Source: Chimonanthus salicifolius (taxonomy: Eukaryota > Streptophyta > Magnoliopsida > Laurales > Calycanthaceae). Taken from it: 64,000 nucleotides of DNA. Location of the stretch: contig CM023535.1 of assembly GCA_013350335.1 (NCBI GenBank), positions 25,388,617 through 25,452,616 of the forward strand, given 5' to 3'. Of this stretch, positions 50,901-56,561 are shown in pieces. The translations under genes were made by a program, and so were the position numbers. The notes beneath the pieces are model-generated. The model made no database searches, was not told where the DNA came from, and worked only from the letters and a program-made list of their open reading frames with translations. Numbering within the stretch: the stretch's first letter is position 1; the number at the start of each line of letters is the position of its first letter.

Positions 50901-51528
50901 TTCTTCCTGTTAAAATGATTAAAACTAGTGTGCATGTGTAAATTGCTCAAACTTTTAAGAGTTATAGTTTGTTAGATATTCAACTTTGTTGCAAATCATA
51001 TTCTATTGTAGAATTTCATTGTGCTTTTTTTTTTTTTCAGATAAATGAACATGATACTTAGATTAGTATATTCTCGTGATTCAGTGTGAGATTTTCTGGG
51101 ATTATATAGTGATGTGTGCTTGGGCATCAGATGCGCAGTCAAATAGAAAACAATTTGATAAATCCCATTATGAGTATTCACTTCATATAGATGGTGGGAT
51201 AAATGACCTCAATGATGATAATGGTGCTTTGCTGATCTTTTTCCCTTTGTTTTTGCAAAAACAAAGAAAAAATCTTTTGAGAGGTCTTGCTGAGTTGTTC
51301 TGAGCTTTCATGGATTTGTTGTTTACCTCTTTAACATATTTTTGTTCAATTTCCATTTTTTTTACTTTCTATTTTATTCTTTTGAAGGCATATGCAATAA
51401 CAGCTATCATGAAAGTATGTGCATTTGAGATTTCAGCTAGAAGGAAATTGGAGTTATTGCCCGAGGTTAGTTGTTTTTAAAGTACCAAAATCATTTTTTT
51501 ATCCTACTATAAATCTATATATTGTGGT

Positions 51529-51560
<32 letters not shown>

Positions 51561-54500
51561 CATCCATCCATAAAAAATCTAACAGAATGAAGATCTTGGA
51601 TCTATTTATTTGTTTATCTATTAGTTCAAATATTTTTTTTGAAATGGTTCATATATTAATAGATAAAGAGGCACCAAAGGTGCAAATACAGAGCAAGAAA
51701 GCAGATAAAACAACAAACACTAATAACTGAAAAAGAACAAAACAGAGAGGCCTCAAGCAAGATCAACACATTCTTTTCAAGCGCTCAAAATGTCAGACAG
51801 AAATATTCCTGAATTCCTGTAAAGAAGCAGCCCAAGAAGCACACTTGGCAAGAGCACGTCTTCCCACTGCCACACTGGTCTCACTCATATCTTTGAATAA
51901 CCTATTATTCCTTTGCCACCAAAGGCTCCAAACAATAGCAATAAAGATAATTGCCACAATGAAGAGCATTTAGTCTAGACAGAAGCAATGTCCCAAGTAA
52001 AGGACAACTCAACAATCGATGAAGGCATAACCCAAGCCACCCCAAACTGATTAAAATCTGAGTACCAAACTTCAGAAGAGAAAGGGCAGTGTAGGAGAAG
52101 ATGATTCGCCTCTTCAGAGACTTGCAGACATAGAGGGCAAGCGCTAACCAAGATTCTTCCTCTTTTCCGGAGATTGTCCCGAGTCAAGGTTTTCCCCAAA
52201 CCGGCCATTCAAAAGAAGTTAGTTGCCCTCGGAGGGGCTTTGGAGGACCAAATTTTGGGATTAACAATAGCAGTTCCAGCGGGCAAAGCTATCCAAGTGT
52301 AGAAAGACTTAACAAAAAAAACCTAAAAGGGTCGGGCCACCAAACAAGGTTGTCATTAACTGAAGGACGAATCCTGTAGGCAGAAATAAGCATAGTAGAT
52401 CCGAAAAGGCATCTGCTTCAGAATCAGATAGGCTATGATGAAGAGTAATATCCCCCACAACTTGGTCACTAATCATGGTTCAGAAATCAGAAACAGTCCC
52501 AAGAGGCCTTATAGAAAGGTGATAAAGAGAATGAGGTGACAAGAGTAGAGCTAGCGCACTAAGTATCAGTCCAAAACTTAATCCTATCGATTAGTTCAAT
52601 TGGATTGCTGAGTTGAGTTGCATTTATTTATTTTTAACTCAATCGAGCAAGGGCTAGACCACCGGGAACTAGTTTTTCGTGAAGGTTGCGGGTAGCTTTA
52701 TTTTGGATTGGAGTAATATTTGGTTGAGACTGACTTAGTCTCTGATTGTATTTGATGGACTTAGGGTGATTCTTAACATTACCTTGGACTACATCAGTTA
52801 GTAACTTAGTATTATAATTTGTTTCCGTTTACACTTGTCTTCGACATACACCATTCTTCCTTTGTGCATTTTTTTTCGTTGTGTTTGGAGACGATATTTT
52901 GTTTCATTGTAGGAAGCCATCTCACCTTAAGCGATAGTAGTACCTCAATCACCAATGACAAGAGGTTATACTAAGCATAACCAGTTGGGCACAGATGATG
53001 AAGAATTTTAGTCTGACCTAGGGTGTCATGATTAGCGTGCAACTAGTGACGATATGGTTGAGACTTTGAGGGGCGAGATGCATGAGTTAATTGCCAACTT
53101 CTCCAGAGAGTTGGCCATGTTGTGGGTAGACATGCAACATAGAGCTTCTAATTTCCAGCATCCACCAAGGTCACCATACAACCTATCCAGAGCTTCCAGA
53201 GAAACATTCCACTTGTCTCTAAAGGAGGATGATGGTTTCCCTAGACAACAGGTCAATCACATGTAGATAGATGGCCTGAGAGGAGACACTGTACTGATCA
53301 TGAATCCTTTGGCATTAAGATCGACATTCCCAAATACTCTGGAGGTATGGTTAGTGGTGAGTTTATTAATAGGGTGGAAACAATAGACAATATTTTTTAT
53401 TGCAAAGATATCCCTCATGCATGGCTTAAAAAATTAAAATGGAAAAACAGGCCAGAGGAAACCTTTCAAAAAAAAAAAAAAACAGGCTAGAGGAAGGGAA
53501 AAACTTAGATTGTGGGAAAAGCTTAAGAAGCTCATGTATAAAACCTTCCTTCTTGCTAATTACACGCAAGAGATTTTCCATATATTGCATAATTTGAGAC
53601 AGGGAAGTAGGACGGTTGCCAAGTATGCGAAGGAATTTAACCTCTTATTGGCTCGTAACAACTTCGTGGTGACAGAAGAGCAAAGTGTCTCGAGGTTCAT
53701 AGATGGCCTCCATCTCTTTGTTGCAGATGCCATGGCTCCCTTTGATTTCTGCGAGCTGGTTGTTGCCCACAGAAAAATGGTCCAGTTCAAACGGATCGAG
53801 AACAAGAGTGGTCGAGCCAACCCACGGTCCACTAGTAAGACAACCAGCTCCAACAAAACTACTATTGACAGGGATACAACAGATAGGACTCCAACAAGAC
53901 AGACATGCAAGCTCTCAACATCTGATCCAAGGGGCAAGACTAGAGACAAGTGCTTCAAGTGCTAGGAGGTACAAACAAGGAGTCATATAATCAACCTAAT
54001 GGAGAAGATTCCTTTGACGAAGGTGAGAGATCTTGTACGTGGATTCTGGTAATAACTTAATGATCCAACATTCTCTTATTACACTGAAGAAAGAGGTCAA
54101 AGAGTTGATTGGGGAGGCATCCAGGAGTATTGGACTCTTGGAATCAACACATGAACAACCCAAGCAAGATAAATTTTTTTGCAGAGGAACAACAACTCAA
54201 AGATACCTTTTTGATAAGCCCACCAGAGATTAGTCGATATGGGTTTGTATAATAGGGATGGAAGATGAGCGACATCTTGTAGAGTTAGACAACATCATCT
54301 GACCCCATGTTGGCCCAATTTGGGAGAGCCACTTGGAGCAATTCACCACGCCTAGCATTTCCTCACTTCTGGCATGCCTTGAAGTTCCAACAGGTGCAGG
54401 TGTGCCGTAGGAGAGGTATGTTTCATAGCTTGATCTGATGCAGGAAAGGCATAGAAGACAACCTATGATGGGGCCACACTACTCAGTTACAAACCTCCCA

Positions 54501-56526
54501 AACTCGAGGATGAGTTTCTCTTAGGAGGGAGGATATGATGTGGGCATCAAACCGGAAGGTAATGAGAGAGAAAAAACTTCATTTTTTTATCATCGCAAGT
54601 GGAGGAGTAAACTAACCAACTCGGGCACTGTATGGTGTGTTTGATGCATGTGGACCCACCCATGGACATGGAGCCCACTTAAGAGCATGACGGACCCCAC
54701 TTGAGGTGTTGCTAAGTCAAAACCCTAGCACTAAAAGTGGAAAACGAATTCCACAACCATGGAGCGCCTAAAGTCTTGTCTTTTCTCTCCATTGGTGCTT
54801 GCTTCTCTCTTTTTGGCATCTGGACTTCCATCTTCATCAAGGTTTGGGACTCTCAATGCTATTTGGGAAGGACTCTCAAGTGGCGCAAAAAAATGAACAA
54901 TAATTTTGCAGGCATGATTGAGGCACCAAACGGTATCAAATTTAATCAAATTAGGTTTGTTGGAAAGTTTATTCAATAACATTTCCAACAAGCCCAAGTT
55001 TGCACAAATCTAATTTACGTAGCCCGAGGTATGACTGTTTTTCTGGACATAGTGAGTGACGGGAACTCTCCAATTTCGTCTCAAACTCCTACATTGGGGG
55101 TTTTCGGCGTGTGAAGGCCTCTCCCATGAGACTTGGCCTCTCCAATTCGATCCACACTCTCTTTGGTGCAAGGATGGCATTTCATTAGGACTTAGGTGTC
55201 AATTTATCATTGGTTGTATTTTATTTTTCTTTAATTTGATTAGATGATTAAATGCAGCTAGCTTAGATGGAGTGGAATTAAGGCTTCCAATGCCAACCCT
55301 CCTTTCTCTCTTGTTCGACAAACAACCAAGGTTGGTTTAGCTTAGGTTAAGCTCTCCCCAAGGCCTGTAAATAGAGCCCGTGGGTGCTCTTTGTAACACA
55401 GGATTTTGGAGTTGAAGTTGAAGCACAAGTTTGAGTTGATGTTTTAGAGAAAAGTCTCTAAGTTATTTGCCAAGTAAGTTTTCCGTTTGTGGCTAGTTTT
55501 CCATTTTGTTTTCATTGAATTAAATAAATATTTGCTTTATAGTTCAGTTGTAAGTTCAATTGGATTGCTGAGTTGAGTTGCATTTGTTTATTTTTAATTC
55601 TATCCAGCAAAGGCTAGATCATTGGGAACTAGCTTTTCCTTAAGGTTGCGGGTAGCATTCCTTTTGGATTGGAGCAATATTCAGTTATCACTGAATTAGT
55701 CTCTGATTTTATTCGTGTGGACTGTGGCTTGTGAGGAAAATCTCAAATATGTCTACCTATCTTCGATTTCATCTCAACGAGCTGTATGAAACTGATACAA
55801 CCCGAGAAGAAGTTCTATGAATGATCTGAGCTTGTGTGGCTCAAGCTTGACTTCATAAAATGGCAGCTGTACTTGAGGGCCTATTCTAGACCAATATCCC
55901 AACTGATTATTTGATGGTGCATGGTCATCAATTTACATTAACTTCCATTAACCTGAGAAGAAGTTCTATGTATCTAAAGGAACTTCCATTAACTTGGTCA
56001 ATTACTAATGTTCTATTCACAATTTCCTTTCTTGTTCAATTAAAGTAGAGTTTTTTTAGAAAGCATATATTGAAGAAACTTAAGAACATAATTAATTAAA
56101 AAAAACTTATGATATAGACTAATTTTGATTCTCCTTTTTTTCATGCTGTCTACACCATTGTCTTAAAGTTCCTTGTGATGACATCAGTTACTTTATTGCA
56201 GTGTCAATCCTTAATTGATGAGTTGTCAGCATCACATTCGACGGATTTGCAACAGCGTGCATATGAACTACAGGCAGTGTTGGGTCTGGATGCTCATGCT
56301 GTTGAGAGCATTATGCCATCAGATGCTAGTTGTGAAGACATTGAGGTCAGCCATTACAATTTTCTTCCTATGCTCGGTGGTGGTGTTCATCACATTTTGT
56401 GGGACATTTCATTTTACCTCTGGAATGTTTCATTCAGTTTCTGGCTGTTTTGGTGTTTTGAGAGCTATAATTTAATGTACATATTTATATTAGGGCTTTT
56501 CTTGGGTACTTGTGGATGTACATACA

Positions 56527-56561
<35 letters not shown>

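Larger units (their letters stand above)
52593..55790 (+). mobile_element. Gag-only Ty3/gypsy-type element in intron 9
   Basis: An LTR remnant at 52593-52760 matches 55553-55731 (GGATTGCTGAGTTGAGTTGC, GAACTAG, AAGGTTGCGGGTAGC). Between them lie gag pieces, a short decayed tail and a purine tract (AGGAGGGAGG) at about 54523-54532, before a full-length 3' LTR. No protease, RT or integrase is seen. The right end is approximate. Confidence 0.75.
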
